A stretch of DNA of 34,486 nucleotides from a virus. Shown in pieces: positions 19,307 through 30,000 of this stretch. Both the position numbers and the translations under genes were made by a program. The notes beneath the pieces were generated by a model. That model saw only the letters and a list, made by a program, of their open reading frames with translations, searched no databases and had not been told where the DNA came from. The stretch lies in the IMG/VR virus record IMGVR_UViG_3300021471_000017, positions 1 to 34,486 of that record; one strand, 5' to 3'. The stretch's first letter is position 1. Each line of letters begins with the position of its first letter.

Positions 19307-19776
19307 TAACAATAACAGTTGATGAGAAACAAAAAGCAAGGATTAAGCAGTATTTGAATGATAAAAGGTTTGTAAATGCAATAAGTAAAGTCTTAGTAAA
19401 AGCAGGTTATGATTTAGAAAACGATATAGTGCAGAACATCTATGAACGGGCTTCGAACACTGGAACACTCGCACAAAGCTGGACTGTTGAACAACTTGAT
19501 AAACTTAGAGTTAAAGTATTCACAGGATCAGAATATGCAACTTTCGTCGAATTTGGAACAAGACCGCATAGACCACCAATTGAACCAATTAGAAATTGGG
19601 TGAGATTAAAATTCAACATTCATTCACCAAAGAAACTCGAAAGTACATCTTGGAAGGTATGGTGGAAAATAGCGCATAAAGGTACTCCAGAGAAAAGATA
19701 TTTTAGAGATGCAGTAGAAGATTTTGATTTGAATGAGTATATAGATACGTTAATTAAGGAGTGGGAGAATGTTTGA
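19303..19776 (+). CDS. HK97 gp10-like tail-completion protein
   Basis: The 157-residue protein contains the family hallmark YATFVEFGTRPHRPPIEPIRNWV near residues 85-108, followed by an amphipathic region and a closing KRYFRDAVEDF. HK97 gp10-like proteins act at the head-tail interface, joining the connector to the tail. The start overlaps the previous stop as ATGA, and the end overlaps the next gene by eight bases, so three connector genes are translationally coupled. Longer than the usual family length by about 30 residues owing to the segment after the FGT motif. Confidence 0.82.
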   Translation: MITITVDEKQKARIKQYLNDKRFVNAISKVLVKAGYDLENDIVQNIYERASNTGTLAQSWTVEQLDKLRVKVFTGSEYATFVEFGTRPHRPPIEPIRNWVRLKFNIHSPKKLESTSWKVWWKIAHKGTPEKRYFRDAVEDFDLNEYIDTLIKEWENV

Positions 19777-20137
19777 TAAAATTCAACCATTAATAACGGA
19801 ACTTGGCAATTATTTCGATTCAGTTTCAATAGCAAATGATGACGCACTTCAAAAAGCAAATAGAGCGGTTATTTTTATAGATAGAATAATTCCAGAATAT
19901 TTGACATCTACAAGAATAAGAAAGCATTGTGAAATTGCAATAATGTTTTCAGTAAGCGGAGAACCTGAAATTGCTTATCAAAATGCTGATGAAAAGATTG
20001 CGAATATAGAAACGGCACTTGATAATTCATTTGCATATTATGAACTTAGTGATTTTCAATATAGTTATCAACACAATGTAAAAAGACTTTTTGTTTTCGT
20101 CAGAGCAAGATTCTATTGGGAAGAAACAAGAAGTTAG
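19769..20137 (+). CDS. Probable tail terminator protein
   Basis: The 122-residue protein has an alpha-beta layout: an N-terminal helix (PLITELGNYFDS), strands (RAVIFIDRIIP and CEIAIMFSVSGE), a helix (ADEKIANIETALDN) and final strands (KRLFVFVRARFYWEE). This matches the tail terminator/completion fold of lambda gpU and related proteins, and the gene lies in the expected place between the gp10-like gene and the tail tube. No diagnostic motif exists for the family, so the call rests on layout and position. Confidence 0.62.
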   Translation: MFDKIQPLITELGNYFDSVSIANDDALQKANRAVIFIDRIIPEYLTSTRIRKHCEIAIMFSVSGEPEIAYQNADEKIANIETALDNSFAYYELSDFQYSYQHNVKRLFVFVRARFYWEETRS

Positions 20138-20161
20138 TTAGTTAGTATGGAGGTGATTTGA

Positions 20162-21124
20162 ATGATTACAGGAGCTAAATCAAGTGTACTTTTAGGAATT
20201 GAATCTTCTTTAGGGCAAGAAGCACAAGCAAAATGGAAACTTCCATTTACAAGTGAATCTCTTAACCATACAGTTGAAGCAATTAGAAGTGAAGCATTGC
20301 TTGGTAATAGAGGTATTAAATCCTTAGCACCGGGTCAAATAGGTGCAGAAGGGAGTTTAGATGTAGAACTTTATCCTGAAACCGCAGGAGTTCTTTTCTA
20401 TCTTGCATTAGGTAAAGCAGCATTAATAGATCCAGATACAACTCCAGACTCAGGAGATGAATATACTAAAATTACTCCAATTGCATTGACTGAAGATTTA
20501 CCAAGTGCTTCAATCGAAGTGAACCACGGTGGAGAAGCATTCAAATATCTCGGAATGAAAATTAACCAATTAAGATTCTCGGGTTCTGTTGGTGCAATTC
20601 CAACGGTTTCTGCTGATTTTGTAGGTATTGAAGAACAAAGCGGTAGTTTGACAGAAGGTACTATAGTCACTCCCGGTGATGATCCTTATTACTTCAAAGA
20701 ATTAAAACTCTATACAGACGAATTTTCAACCACAACTGATTTATACTCAAGCATTGAATTAACCATAAACAACAATCTTACGACAGATGACTATAGGTTA
20801 GATGGCACCGGAAAAAGGAAAACACTTGAAGCTGCGCAATTAGAAATAACCGGAACAATAGATATAATTCTTGATTCAAGTGTTATTACAAACGAGTATA
20901 CAAAATATAAAGACTTTACCGAAGCTTCGATAGGTATTGAACTCGCAAAAGATGCAACAAATACATTGAAAATCTATATCCCAAGATTACTCTTCAGCAA
21001 CATGACTCATGACATAGGTGGACCAGACAAGGTTATGTTAAGAGCTGAATTCACAGCACTTATACCACAATCTGGAGAAATAATTTATGTTGAAGATTAT
21101 ACGAATGATACCGGTAGTTATTAA
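20162..21124 (+). CDS. Major tail tube protein
   Basis: The 320-residue product opens with ITGAKSSVLLGIESSLG and is rich in beta strands, Gly and Ser/Thr, ending with a domain around IYIPRLLFSNMTHDIGG. These features match phage tail tube proteins in which a beta-sandwich ring domain is followed by an additional strand domain. It is placed between the connector genes and the two tail-assembly genes, as in most siphophages. At 320 residues it probably carries a surface domain in addition to the tube core. Ribosome-binding site GGAGGTGATTTGA. Confidence 0.8.
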   Translation: MITGAKSSVLLGIESSLGQEAQAKWKLPFTSESLNHTVEAIRSEALLGNRGIKSLAPGQIGAEGSLDVELYPETAGVLFYLALGKAALIDPDTTPDSGDEYTKITPIALTEDLPSASIEVNHGGEAFKYLGMKINQLRFSGSVGAIPTVSADFVGIEEQSGSLTEGTIVTPGDDPYYFKELKLYTDEFSTTTDLYSSIELTINNNLTTDDYRLDGTGKRKTLEAAQLEITGTIDIILDSSVITNEYTKYKDFTEASIGIELAKDATNTLKIYIPRLLFSNMTHDIGGPDKVMLRAEFTALIPQSGEIIYVEDYTNDTGSY

Positions 21125-21148
21125 TAATTAGAAAAGTGAGGTGAGATA

Positions 21149-21508
21149 GTGAGCTTGTTTGCTTCTAATGAAACCATGAAGCTTTACATTAAAGATAAGA
21201 AAGTAGTAAATAAAGAAACTGATGCATGGGTAGAAGTACCAAAGGAATTATCCGCAGAACTCCGAGAAGAAGCAATGAAAGTTTTTCAAAGTTCAAAGGT
21301 AGAATTAACAAAAGACGGAAATGCAATTTTAGACCTTGCAGCTATTAACAGGATACCTTATGACTTTTTAGTTAAAGTGATTAAAGGCTGGAGTGAAAGC
21401 GTCCCTGTCAGTATTCAGAACTTGAAAAAAGTTGAAGCACAAACTCTTTTAAACATCTGGGTAAAACTTCAAGAACTTTATGGACTTGGAGGTAGCAATG
21501 TATTATGA
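21149..21508 (+). CDS. Tail assembly chaperone, first protein
   Basis: The 119-residue product starts at GTG 21149 behind GTGAGGTGAGATA. It is helical with a conserved-looking PKELSAELREEAMKVFQ and ends RIPYDFLVKVIKGW...LLNIWVKLQELYG. A small helical protein of this size between the tail tube and the tape measure is the usual position of lambda gpG-type chaperones, which coat the tape measure during tail assembly. The gene overlaps the next one by 11 bases in the +1 frame relative to it. A TTTAAAC heptamer lies in frame at 21448-21454, but a -1 shift there leads only to a short extension. Confidence 0.7.
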   Translation: MSLFASNETMKLYIKDKKVVNKETDAWVEVPKELSAELREEAMKVFQSSKVELTKDGNAILDLAAINRIPYDFLVKVIKGWSESVPVSIQNLKKVEAQTLLNIWVKLQELYGLGGSNVL

Positions 21509-21995
21509 GTTTGACAAAGACTGGGTTTTACTCAAGAAACTTACACTTAGAGGTTATCAATTGTTAAGGCAGGGCAGGGTTAGAGAAGCCCTGTCTCTGC
21601 ATATTTTGAAATGGAATGAAAATAAACCTATCAATCCGTATACAGTAGGGCAGTTAAAAGCAGAAATAGTTGATGAATTAATTAAGAAACTCTATGAATC
21701 AATTGAACCAATTTACGGCATGGACCAGAAGATTTTGCAAAGATGGATTGGTTTAATGATAAATGGGCAAGAGGTAAAAGTTGAACCGGATAGAAAATTG
21801 TTTCTTGAAATACGTGAAAAATATTTCAGCTTTGCACTTCTTTACATCGATCACAAAGGCAATATCATTCAGCTCCCTGAATCAGGCGGACTCTTAGACC
21901 AACCTCTTGACTGGATACTCTTTCTATTAGCTTTCAAATCAGCATTCGTTGAAAAATTAGCTCAAGAGAACAAGAAAGTAGCCAAAGGCAGGTGA
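21498..21995 (+). CDS. Tail assembly chaperone, second protein
   Basis: The ATG at 21498 has GGAGGTAGCA directly before it; an in-frame ATG at 21480 lacks a site. The 165-residue protein starts MYYEFDKDWVLLKKLTL and is helical, with WNENKPINPYTVGQLKAEIVDEL and a hydrophobic end (LDWILFLLAFKSAFVEK). It corresponds in position to the gpT part of gpG/gpGT systems. Here it appears to be made by translational coupling rather than the usual -1 frameshift. It should assist tape-measure folding together with the preceding protein. Confidence 0.66.
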   Translation: MYYEFDKDWVLLKKLTLRGYQLLRQGRVREALSLHILKWNENKPINPYTVGQLKAEIVDELIKKLYESIEPIYGMDQKILQRWIGLMINGQEVKVEPDRKLFLEIREKYFSFALLYIDHKGNIIQLPESGGLLDQPLDWILFLLAFKSAFVEKLAQENKKVAKGR

Positions 21996-22001
21996 TAATA
22001 A

Positions 22002-25000
22002 ATGGCAAGACAAGAGAATCTTAATGTTATCATATCTGCAAAAGATAGTGCAAGCCCCGTTTTACGAAATATATCGCAAAGTTTCGATAAATTTGAAAAG
22101 AAAATAGATAAGGCAAGAATGACACTTCAAAGATTTAAACAAAGCGTTGACGTTGCTTTACGGTATACAACAATGCTTACTGGTGCTATAGCTGGAGCAG
22201 TCACGGCGACAACTTATTTTGGCGCAAAAGTAGAGAAAAGTTTTCAAACCGCAAGAACGATGATGAAGATGACAAATGAAGAAGCTCAAAAAATGCAAAA
22301 AAGCATACAGCAACTCGCAATTAATAGTGGTAAATCTTTAAATGAATTAAATGAAGCACTTTACATGTTAGGTTCAGCTGGAATACAATCTAAAGATGCG
22401 ATAGATGTTTTAAGAACAACTACTATGTCGGCAATAGCAGGTGCTACTGATATGACAACTACTTTTATGTCGGCAATTTCTATTATCAATGCATACAATA
22501 TGAGCATAAAAGATTTAACACGTGTCTATGCACTTCAATTTCAAACTGTCAAGAAAGGTTTAATGACTTATCAACAACTGGCAGTTGATTTTGGTTCAGT
22601 TGTCCCAGCTGCAAGACAATTAGGTGTTGCACTCGAAGATGCTCTTGCAGGTTATGCAGCATTAACAAGAATGGGTTTGAGTTCGGCAGAATCAGCAACT
22701 GCAACAGCAATGGCATTTCTCGATTTAGGAGAAAAGGTTGAAAAACTTGAAAAAATAGGTGTCAGGTTGTATGACGAATACGGCAAGTTCAGAGGCTTGC
22801 TTCCTATTATAAAAGACCTTCGCAAGGCATTTGAAGGACTTACCGACCAGCAGAAACAGGCATTACTCGAACAAATTGGATTTGAAATCAGGGCAGCAAG
22901 GGCAATAGTTAACTGGGTTAACAATTATGAAATGCTTGCAGATACGGTTCAAGGGTTGACTGGAGATTCAGAAGCGCTTGCAGAAGCATATGAATTACAA
23001 ACTCAATCAATGAGTTTCTTGCTTGATAAATTAAAAACAAGTCTTGAAGTAGTTAATCAAGCATTTTTTAATGCAATTAGAAGTGATGTAGTGAAATGGG
23101 TAAATCAGATTTCAGCAGGTTTACAAAGAGTTGCGAGCTGGATTGATAAAAATAAAGACTTGATAAGTGATACACTTCCAGCACTATTCCGTCTCTTAGG
23201 TACTATTCTTGGTTTATTAGTTGCGTTGAAACTATTCGCAAGCGGTGCTGAAATACTTACTTATCTCTTGAAACCTATGAATATGCTTATTATGGCGGTT
23301 GTATGGGCTGTCTATGAGTTATGGAAAGCACTATACAAAGGAAATGAATATTCAAAGAATTTTGGTGGATTTATAATGTTTATCTACGATAAACTGAAAG
23401 CATTTGTAGAATTCATCAAAACTAACGTTATTCCCGGTATTCAAGCAGAAGTAGATAATCTTGTTAAGCTATTTAATAAGAGTGGACCAAACATTTTTGA
23501 TTGGATACTTGGCACTATTATCTATTTAGGCAAGCAATTATGGTATTTATTTGAATTATTAGGTAAATGGCTTTCTGATTTGCTTCATAATGTTTTGAAA
23601 AATATTTTAGATGAATTCAAAGGTGATTTAGAAAAATTCTTAAAAGGGCAAAAAATTGTAGTTGTTCCAGTTGTAATACGTGAAGGAAAAGGAACTCCAG
23701 AACAACCAGCAGGTAGTGGAACTGAAAAGCAGGTAAAACAAGAGTATAAAGTTGAACCTGCTGATGAAACAACTAAGAATTTCTTAAAACTTGCAAGTGC
23801 AATTGCAGAAGGGGTTAAAGATTTCACACTTAACTTGCTTGCTGATTTAAGTAAACTTCCACAATGGTTGAAAGACGTTTTTGAAGGAGCAAAGGAAAAT
23901 TGGCAGGTTACATTACAACCTGTCTTGGATTTTGCAAAGCAAGTTTCGTTAGAATTTCAAGAAGATTTAAGTGCAATTAGTGAATGGATTAGAAATGGAG
24001 TAAAAGATATTACTTTAAACCTTCAAGAAGGGACGGCAAACGTATGGGATTGGTTATTGAATGGAGTTCAAACAGTTAAGATTCAACTTGAAAAGGCATG
24101 GGGCAAAGGTTTTGAGTGGTTAGAAAAGGGATTTCAATTAGTTAAGATACAATTGCAACTTGTATTACCAAAACGCGAAAAAGAAACCGGAGAAGCGGTT
24201 GAACCTACCGCAGCTATAACTCCGGTTAAACCTATTTATTTACCTGAACCTACAAATAAGAAGCTTATTACTGATTTCAGTTTCAGCATTCAAGATGCGA
24301 CTAATCAATTACAAGCACTTAATACTCAACTTGGATTGACTGGTGAGGCTCTTTCAACTTCACTTAGTAAGGTTTCACAATCTTATAGATTAGAACAAGC
24401 ACCTGCAGGTTATAAACCTATTTCTCCGTTTGCAGTATTCTTCCCACTTTTTGATTTCCTTGGAGCATTAGCTGGTGCTTTAGGATTAAGTACGTCAACG
24501 TTCTCATTAGGTGCAGCTCCGGTTTTTGGTTTTCAAGAAGGCGGTTTTACAGGAAAAGGCAGTTTAAATGAAGTTGCAGGAGTAGTTCACAAAGGAGAAT
24601 ACGTTGTTCCTGCATGGTTAGTTAGAAAATATCCTGAATTAATTGCTTTACTTGAAGAAAAAAGAATAAAAGGTTATCAAGAAGGTGGTTTAGTAGGTAC
24701 AGTACTCAATTATCTCTTCGGTGGTAGAAAAGCAGAAGCTGATACACTTGTAAAAGACGTTGACTTAATCAAAGAAGTTGTTACGAAAATGTTCGACTTA
24801 ATCAAAGAAACTAATCCTGAAATGGCCGATACCTTTGAAACTCTTGCAAGTAAATTAGGAATTGCTTTACCCAATCTTGATAATAAATGGCAAGAATCTT
24901 GGTTTTCAAAAGGAATGCAGGTATGGACTAAAATCGCAAATTTCCTACAAAAAATGGAGGAAAAAGGCAAAGGAAAAGAAGGAGAAGGTGAAGGTGAAGG

Positions 25001-25826
25001 CAAGGAAGGTGAAACATATAAAGAGAAATGGCAGAAGTTTGTAAAAGATTTACAAGATTTCTGGAATGGTTTTAAAGCGGGGTTTGAAGGTTTTATACAA
25101 ATCGCACAAACTATGGATTTTGGTGCTGTATTAAGTGGAATCTTGCAAGCAGGATTACAAGGTTTAGGTGGTTTATTACAAAGTATTGGCGGTGCTTTAA
25201 TTACAATACTTCCGACACTTCAAAATGTCAGTGAAGTATTATCTTTCTTCAATACAATTCTTAATGGAATTTTTGAAATAATTGGCTCCGTAATTGATTC
25301 AGCATTTAAACCATTCGTGCAAATACTTGCTTCAATAGGCAATTTAATTGGCACTTTATTACTTCCACTATTAGAACCATTCTTAGGAATTTTACAGGCA
25401 TTAGCGCAAGTATTTGCGTGGGCTTACAATACTATATTTGTCCCAGTCGGCAGAGGGTTGTACTTTGTCTTTGGAATTATTGGAAATGCCTTTAATAGGT
25501 TATATAACGTGATCTCTGAAATAGTAAAGAAACTCACCCTTGGATTAATCAATATGGGTAAAAGAACAGTTAAAAGTTGGGATGAAATATGGCAAGAAGC
25601 GCAGGAAAAGATTCAACCGATTGATATAGGAGATTTTGAAGCTGGAAAAGAAGCGACACAAGAATACGTTGCAAATGTCACGAGAAGTGGACCTGAAACA
25701 GTATATAACATAGTAAACCTTTACGCAAATGAAAGCTTTATATTAGACCATAAGAGTGCGTTTTATGACTTCTTAGCTGAAGCAGTGCAGGAATTAATAG
25801 ATACAGGACAAATTAAATTCGCATAA
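22002..25826 (+). CDS. Tape measure protein
   Basis: This 1274-residue protein is the longest in the genome. It has an N-terminal coiled coil, a PhageMin_Tail-type domain (residues about 70-330, with SGKSLNELNEALYMLGSAG and GATDMTTTF), hydrophobic helices (near 400-440 and 1090-1160), and near residue 850 the GGFTGKGSLNEVAGVVHKGE step typical of tape measures. By the usual rule of about 0.15 nm per residue the tail would be near 190 nm. Residues about 605-720 contain tandem repeats of roughly 22 residues with Trp or Phe at the repeat start (WIRNGVKDITLNLQ, WLLNGVQTVKIQLE, WLEKGFQLVKIQLQ). A glycine/lysine/glutamate low-complexity stretch (KGKGKEGEGEGEGKEG) lies near residue 990. The protein sets tail length and is probably ejected with the DNA. 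Confidence 0.93.
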   Translation: MARQENLNVIISAKDSASPVLRNISQSFDKFEKKIDKARMTLQRFKQSVDVALRYTTMLTGAIAGAVTATTYFGAKVEKSFQTARTMMKMTNEEAQKMQKSIQQLAINSGKSLNELNEALYMLGSAGIQSKDAIDVLRTTTMSAIAGATDMTTTFMSAISIINAYNMSIKDLTRVYALQFQTVKKGLMTYQQLAVDFGSVVPAARQLGVALEDALAGYAALTRMGLSSAESATATAMAFLDLGEKVEKLEKIGVRLYDEYGKFRGLLPIIKDLRKAFEGLTDQQKQALLEQIGFEIRAARAIVNWVNNYEMLADTVQGLTGDSEALAEAYELQTQSMSFLLDKLKTSLEVVNQAFFNAIRSDVVKWVNQISAGLQRVASWIDKNKDLISDTLPALFRLLGTILGLLVALKLFASGAEILTYLLKPMNMLIMAVVWAVYELWKALYKGNEYSKNFGGFIMFIYDKLKAFVEFIKTNVIPGIQAEVDNLVKLFNKSGPNIFDWILGTIIYLGKQLWYLFELLGKWLSDLLHNVLKNILDEFKGDLEKFLKGQKIVVVPVVIREGKGTPEQPAGSGTEKQVKQEYKVEPADETTKNFLKLASAIAEGVKDFTLNLLADLSKLPQWLKDVFEGAKENWQVTLQPVLDFAKQVSLEFQEDLSAISEWIRNGVKDITLNLQEGTANVWDWLLNGVQTVKIQLEKAWGKGFEWLEKGFQLVKIQLQLVLPKREKETGEAVEPTAAITPVKPIYLPEPTNKKLITDFSFSIQDATNQLQALNTQLGLTGEALSTSLSKVSQSYRLEQAPAGYKPISPFAVFFPLFDFLGALAGALGLSTSTFSLGAAPVFGFQEGGFTGKGSLNEVAGVVHKGEYVVPAWLVRKYPELIALLEEKRIKGYQEGGLVGTVLNYLFGGRKAEADTLVKDVDLIKEVVTKMFDLIKETNPEMADTFETLASKLGIALPNLDNKWQESWFSKGMQVWTKIANFLQKMEEKGKGKEGEGEGEGKEGETYKEKWQKFVKDLQDFWNGFKAGFEGFIQIAQTMDFGAVLSGILQAGLQGLGGLLQSIGGALITILPTLQNVSEVLSFFNTILNGIFEIIGSVIDSAFKPFVQILASIGNLIGTLLLPLLEPFLGILQALAQVFAWAYNTIFVPVGRGLYFVFGIIGNAFNRLYNVISEIVKKLTLGLINMGKRTVKSWDEIWQEAQEKIQPIDIGDFEAGKEATQEYVANVTRSGPETVYNIVNLYANESFILDHKSAFYDFLAEAVQELIDTGQIKFA

Positions 25827-25841
25827 TAGGAGGTGTGAAAA

Positions 25842-27020
25842 ATGGCATTACATAAAGAACCATACGGACTTGTATATAATGACGACGGCTCGCTTTGTGT
25901 GACAATTCGTGAAGACGACGTTCCATTCGCAGGTGTGAAAAGCTTTGCGGTGGAAGAGGGGACAGAGAATTTGTTTACAAATCCGCAATTTTTAAATAAT
26001 GGTGAAAATTGGTTTGCACTTGGAAGTGCAACATGTATTTCTACTTCGGAATATGCAATTCTTTCAAAAGATGCAGCCAAATACGATGGATTTTATCAAA
26101 ACTTTCCAAGTTTAACTGAAGGAGACACGTATACATGGTCTGCATTAGTTAAATATGTTTCTGGCTCGCAAAATTTTGGAGGGCATATTGGGCCTGCCGA
26201 TACAACAAAACAATTCAAAATTAGAGTTGATAGATGTGAATGGATTAATGATAACTCTATTACTGTTCCTAATGATAACCAATGGCATCTTGTAGAAATA
26301 CAATTTGTTGTTGATACTGAATATACTGATAATAAAATATACGTTCAGCCTGGGCGTGGAGAGGCCATAGCCACAACTTTTTATGTAAAATATGTTCAAC
26401 TCGAACAAAAACCCTTCGCAACCTCATTCGTGAACGGGACGAGAAATTATGGACAGCTAAAAATGCCAATTGCTAAAACAGAAAACATGGTAATTGTTGG
26501 GTGGTTTAAACCAACGGGTGTTTATGATGGAACTTCAGATTCGGGTGAAGAAGCAAGAATTATTAACTTTGAACCAGTATATAATGGCGACTCATTGAGA
26601 TTAATGTACCAGAAAGGGACGAGTAGCAGTGGGCAACCGCTTTATACATTTGCTATTCGTACTACAGTATCAGGCTCAGGTGCAAAAACATGGTCAGTTA
26701 AAACTTACCAACCAGAACAATGGTATTTCTTTGTTTTTATTCTTGATAATGGTACATATAATGCATATATTTTTGATGTAGATGGAAGTTATGAAATAAT
26801 TACTCATACAGTGGATATGTCGTCGTTAGAAGCCGACCATTTTCTAATTGGTTGTCGTCCTAATACTGAATCAGGAACAGCCAATGGTTTGATTTCCAAT
26901 TTATTTATCGGCAAATACCGTGACGACCAAAACAACATTATCTGGACTGACGAATACATTCAAGAAATTTACAACGCAAGGAAGCCGTTTAGTGTACCAC
27001 CAAGATTGCCGATATTGTAA
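25842..27020 (+). CDS. Tail adhesin with carbohydrate-binding and LamG-like domains
   Basis: The 392-residue product has a short N-terminal tail-attachment segment. Next is a CBM4/9-like domain (residues about 40-205, with NLFTNPQFLNNGENWF, a YTWSALVKY strand and the end YVKYVQLEQKPFATSFVNG). A concanavalin/LamG-like domain follows (about 210-375, with VIVGWFKPTG, WYFFVFILDNG and LISNLFIGKYR). The hinge VQLEQKPxATSF joins such domains in many phage and bacterial adhesins. It lies between tape measure and hub, a position often held by distal-tail or receptor-binding proteins, and is the best candidate for host-surface sugar recognition. The closing PFSVPPRLPIL is short and proline-rich. Enzymatic residues are not evident. 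Confidence 0.72.
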   Translation: MALHKEPYGLVYNDDGSLCVTIREDDVPFAGVKSFAVEEGTENLFTNPQFLNNGENWFALGSATCISTSEYAILSKDAAKYDGFYQNFPSLTEGDTYTWSALVKYVSGSQNFGGHIGPADTTKQFKIRVDRCEWINDNSITVPNDNQWHLVEIQFVVDTEYTDNKIYVQPGRGEAIATTFYVKYVQLEQKPFATSFVNGTRNYGQLKMPIAKTENMVIVGWFKPTGVYDGTSDSGEEARIINFEPVYNGDSLRLMYQKGTSSSGQPLYTFAIRTTVSGSGAKTWSVKTYQPEQWYFFVFILDNGTYNAYIFDVDGSYEIITHTVDMSSLEADHFLIGCRPNTESGTANGLISNLFIGKYRDDQNNIIWTDEYIQEIYNARKPFSVPPRLPIL

Positions 27021-27038
27021 TAAGGCAGGTGATAGTAG

Positions 27039-30000
27039 ATGTTCGACAAATTAAATGTGGATACAAGCTATTTAGAATATTACAGGCATCCGACAAGATA
27101 CAAAAGGCTCATAGTTCAAGCAAAAATAGACGGGACTAATTGGTACGATATAAGTCAATATGCTTTGGCATTTAAGGTAAACAACAGGATTGAACTATTA
27201 CAAACTCCTGCGGTTGATTCTGCAACATTAACGGTTAAGAATGAAAATAATGCATTTACTCCTACACAATATAATGACACTTTTGACCCTGCTAATGGGA
27301 AAATAAATGGAACAGTTGATGATGATTATCTAAACAAAGTATGGGAAATAAAAGTATTAGTCGAGGTTGATAATGGGACAAGTACAATACAAATTCCTTT
27401 ATTCTACGGATGGAAACCGCAAGAAGCAATAAAAGAAAAACATAAAACCGCACAAATCGAATTAAAAGATTTGTTATGGATTGCAACACAAAAGAAACCT
27501 GATAATCCTTTGCTTTACGCAGGTTATACTCCTGATGAAATTCTCAATGACATTTTTGTAAATAGGCTGGGCTTTGATACAAGTTATTTAGATTTGCAAG
27601 AACTTACAACTATATGGGAAGTTTTTATTGCAGATAACAATAAGACTTGGTGGAATATCATTCAAGAAGTAGTTAATGCAACAGGTGGTAAAATCACCTG
27701 CTCCCCTGATGGAAAAATTAAATTCAGAACAAGAATTGAAAATTATTCTGACCCTTCCGTAGTTTTGACAATTAATGAAGAAAATATTAGGAATTACAAT
27801 CTTGATAAGAAGAGACAATACAACAAGATAAAAGTTCAATCGGAAGGCTATGAAATAGGTACTTCGCAGGAATTTGTAATAGACCATGAGCTTGAAGGAG
27901 ATGCAAGAACAATTCAAGCAGGACAACAAGCAACATTTGAATTCGAATATACAAGTGAATATATCAAAAATCCCGATAATGGAGTTTATATTTCATATGC
28001 TTACGGCAGTTCTCCAATTGCAACCGATGAATTCTTTACAGAAGGACAGGATGATGGAAATATCAGGTTAGATGAATTAATTGCATACCCAGATAAACTT
28101 GTATTGAAAATAACTAACCTTGCAAGTTCAACTGATTATGCTATTACTCACGTTAAGTTCAAAGCAGTTCCTATTAAGAAAAAAGAAGAAATTAATATCG
28201 TAAAACCAAATCAAACTGGACAGCCTGATTCGGAATACTCTATCACTTCTTTTTATTCTGGAGAAAGCCTTTTGTCGAATATTGCCGACGTGTTTTATAA
28301 TGAGACAACCAAAACTATTAGATTTGAATTACAGCTTAATGAGTTTTATCCTGATTTATACGCAGGAAACTTAGTTAATTTAGAGCTTACTCCAAAAGGT
28401 ATTGCAAGTGGTACTTTTATAGTTGAGAAAGTAGAACATAATCTTGAAAAAGTAAAATATCAAACAAAACTTACACTCCTTGAATGGAAAGATATTACTT
28501 TTGATATTTCAGATAAAACCGTGCAAAAAAAGGTGATTTCTGATTATATTCAACAACCTGCTAATGAAACTACTATAGATGAAATTCAACAAGAAGTTTC
28601 TGAAATTCAAAATCAAGTTGATGATGTTGATAACCGAACTAATTACATTGATGGTGCTACACCTGCAATTCCATCAGGATTAAATCTTGCAACTATAAAC
28701 GAAAATGGAATTAGCTTTATTACTGCTTCATGGGACGCGAACACTGAAACTGACCTTTTAGGTTATGAACTTGCGTGGAGTTATGATGGAATTCACTGGA
28801 ACTATATTACAACCGCGGATACATTAGTAAAATTTGAAGTTGCAGGTAATATGACTGTTTATGTAAAAGTCAGAGCTTATGATGCAGAAGGTAAGAAATC
28901 TAACTGGAGTTCAGTTGAAAGTATCACAAGTGCAAAAGATGAAGTTCCACCTGATATCCCAACAGGGTTAACTGCAACGGGTTTATTCCAAACAATTATG
29001 GTTAAATGGAATGCTAATACTGAAGTTGATTTTAAACATTATGTTTTACAATATGATACAGTAGATACATTTGATAATGATCCACAACAAATAACGTTAA
29101 ATGCAACATCAACAATTATAAAAGATTTAAATGTAAATACAACCTATTATTTAAGAATCAGAGCAGTGGATTTATCGGGCAATGAAAGCAATTGGAGTGA
29201 TTCTGTTTCAGCTTTAACCGCAAAAATAGATGATGAAAGTTATTATGATTATGCAGCAATTAAAGATTGTGTTATTCACAATGGATATATTGATTCTGCA
29301 TGGATTTCAGAGTTAGATGCTGGTTTAATAACAACAGGATATTTAAATGCAGAAAGAATTAAAGCTGGTTCTATTACCGTGGATAAACTTTTGGTGTTTT
29401 CTTCTGATTTACCCGAGGGAACTATAGCATATTTTACAAATTCTTTGATTGATGAAGTGAATGGTATAACACCAGAAGGTTATCCAGAAACTAATTTTGG
29501 ACCAGAAACAATTATACCAACAAGTAATCCATCAATACGTTTTTATGATGTAAAAGGTTCAGTTGTAGGTGATTTATTGATAGGAAATAAAATTTTTGCA
29601 GGGCATGAGATACAGGTAGGAAATTCAGTATTTATCCAAAATGATGAAAATAATAAAGGAACAATTATTATCAAAGACGGTGAAACTGAAGTTGTTAAAA
29701 TAGGTGAAGGAGTTTTGAGTAACGGTGGAAATGGGATAAAGATAATAGGCGGTTTTGAATTAACGGGCGGAATCATTAACCTCTCTCCTACACAAGGTGA
29801 AATTAACTTTATTGATAGCACTTGGAAAATAACAGATGCAGCGGGAACTTATTCTTCACTTCGATTTGAAAATATAAGCAAAAATTCAAGAATATGGTTT
29901 AGAACTTATCCGGATATAAATAGCTACAAGAGAACAGAAATATATATAGATAATCACTCAACGGGCGATTCAGATATTAGTTGGTATTCATTCAGAATTA

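Noticed and set aside
21448-21454. T-TTA-AAC as a -1 frameshift site making a gpG-gpT-like fusion
   Set aside because: The second frame is +1/-2 relative to the first, and a -1 shift ends at TAG 21493. The site is kept only as a curiosity in the findings.
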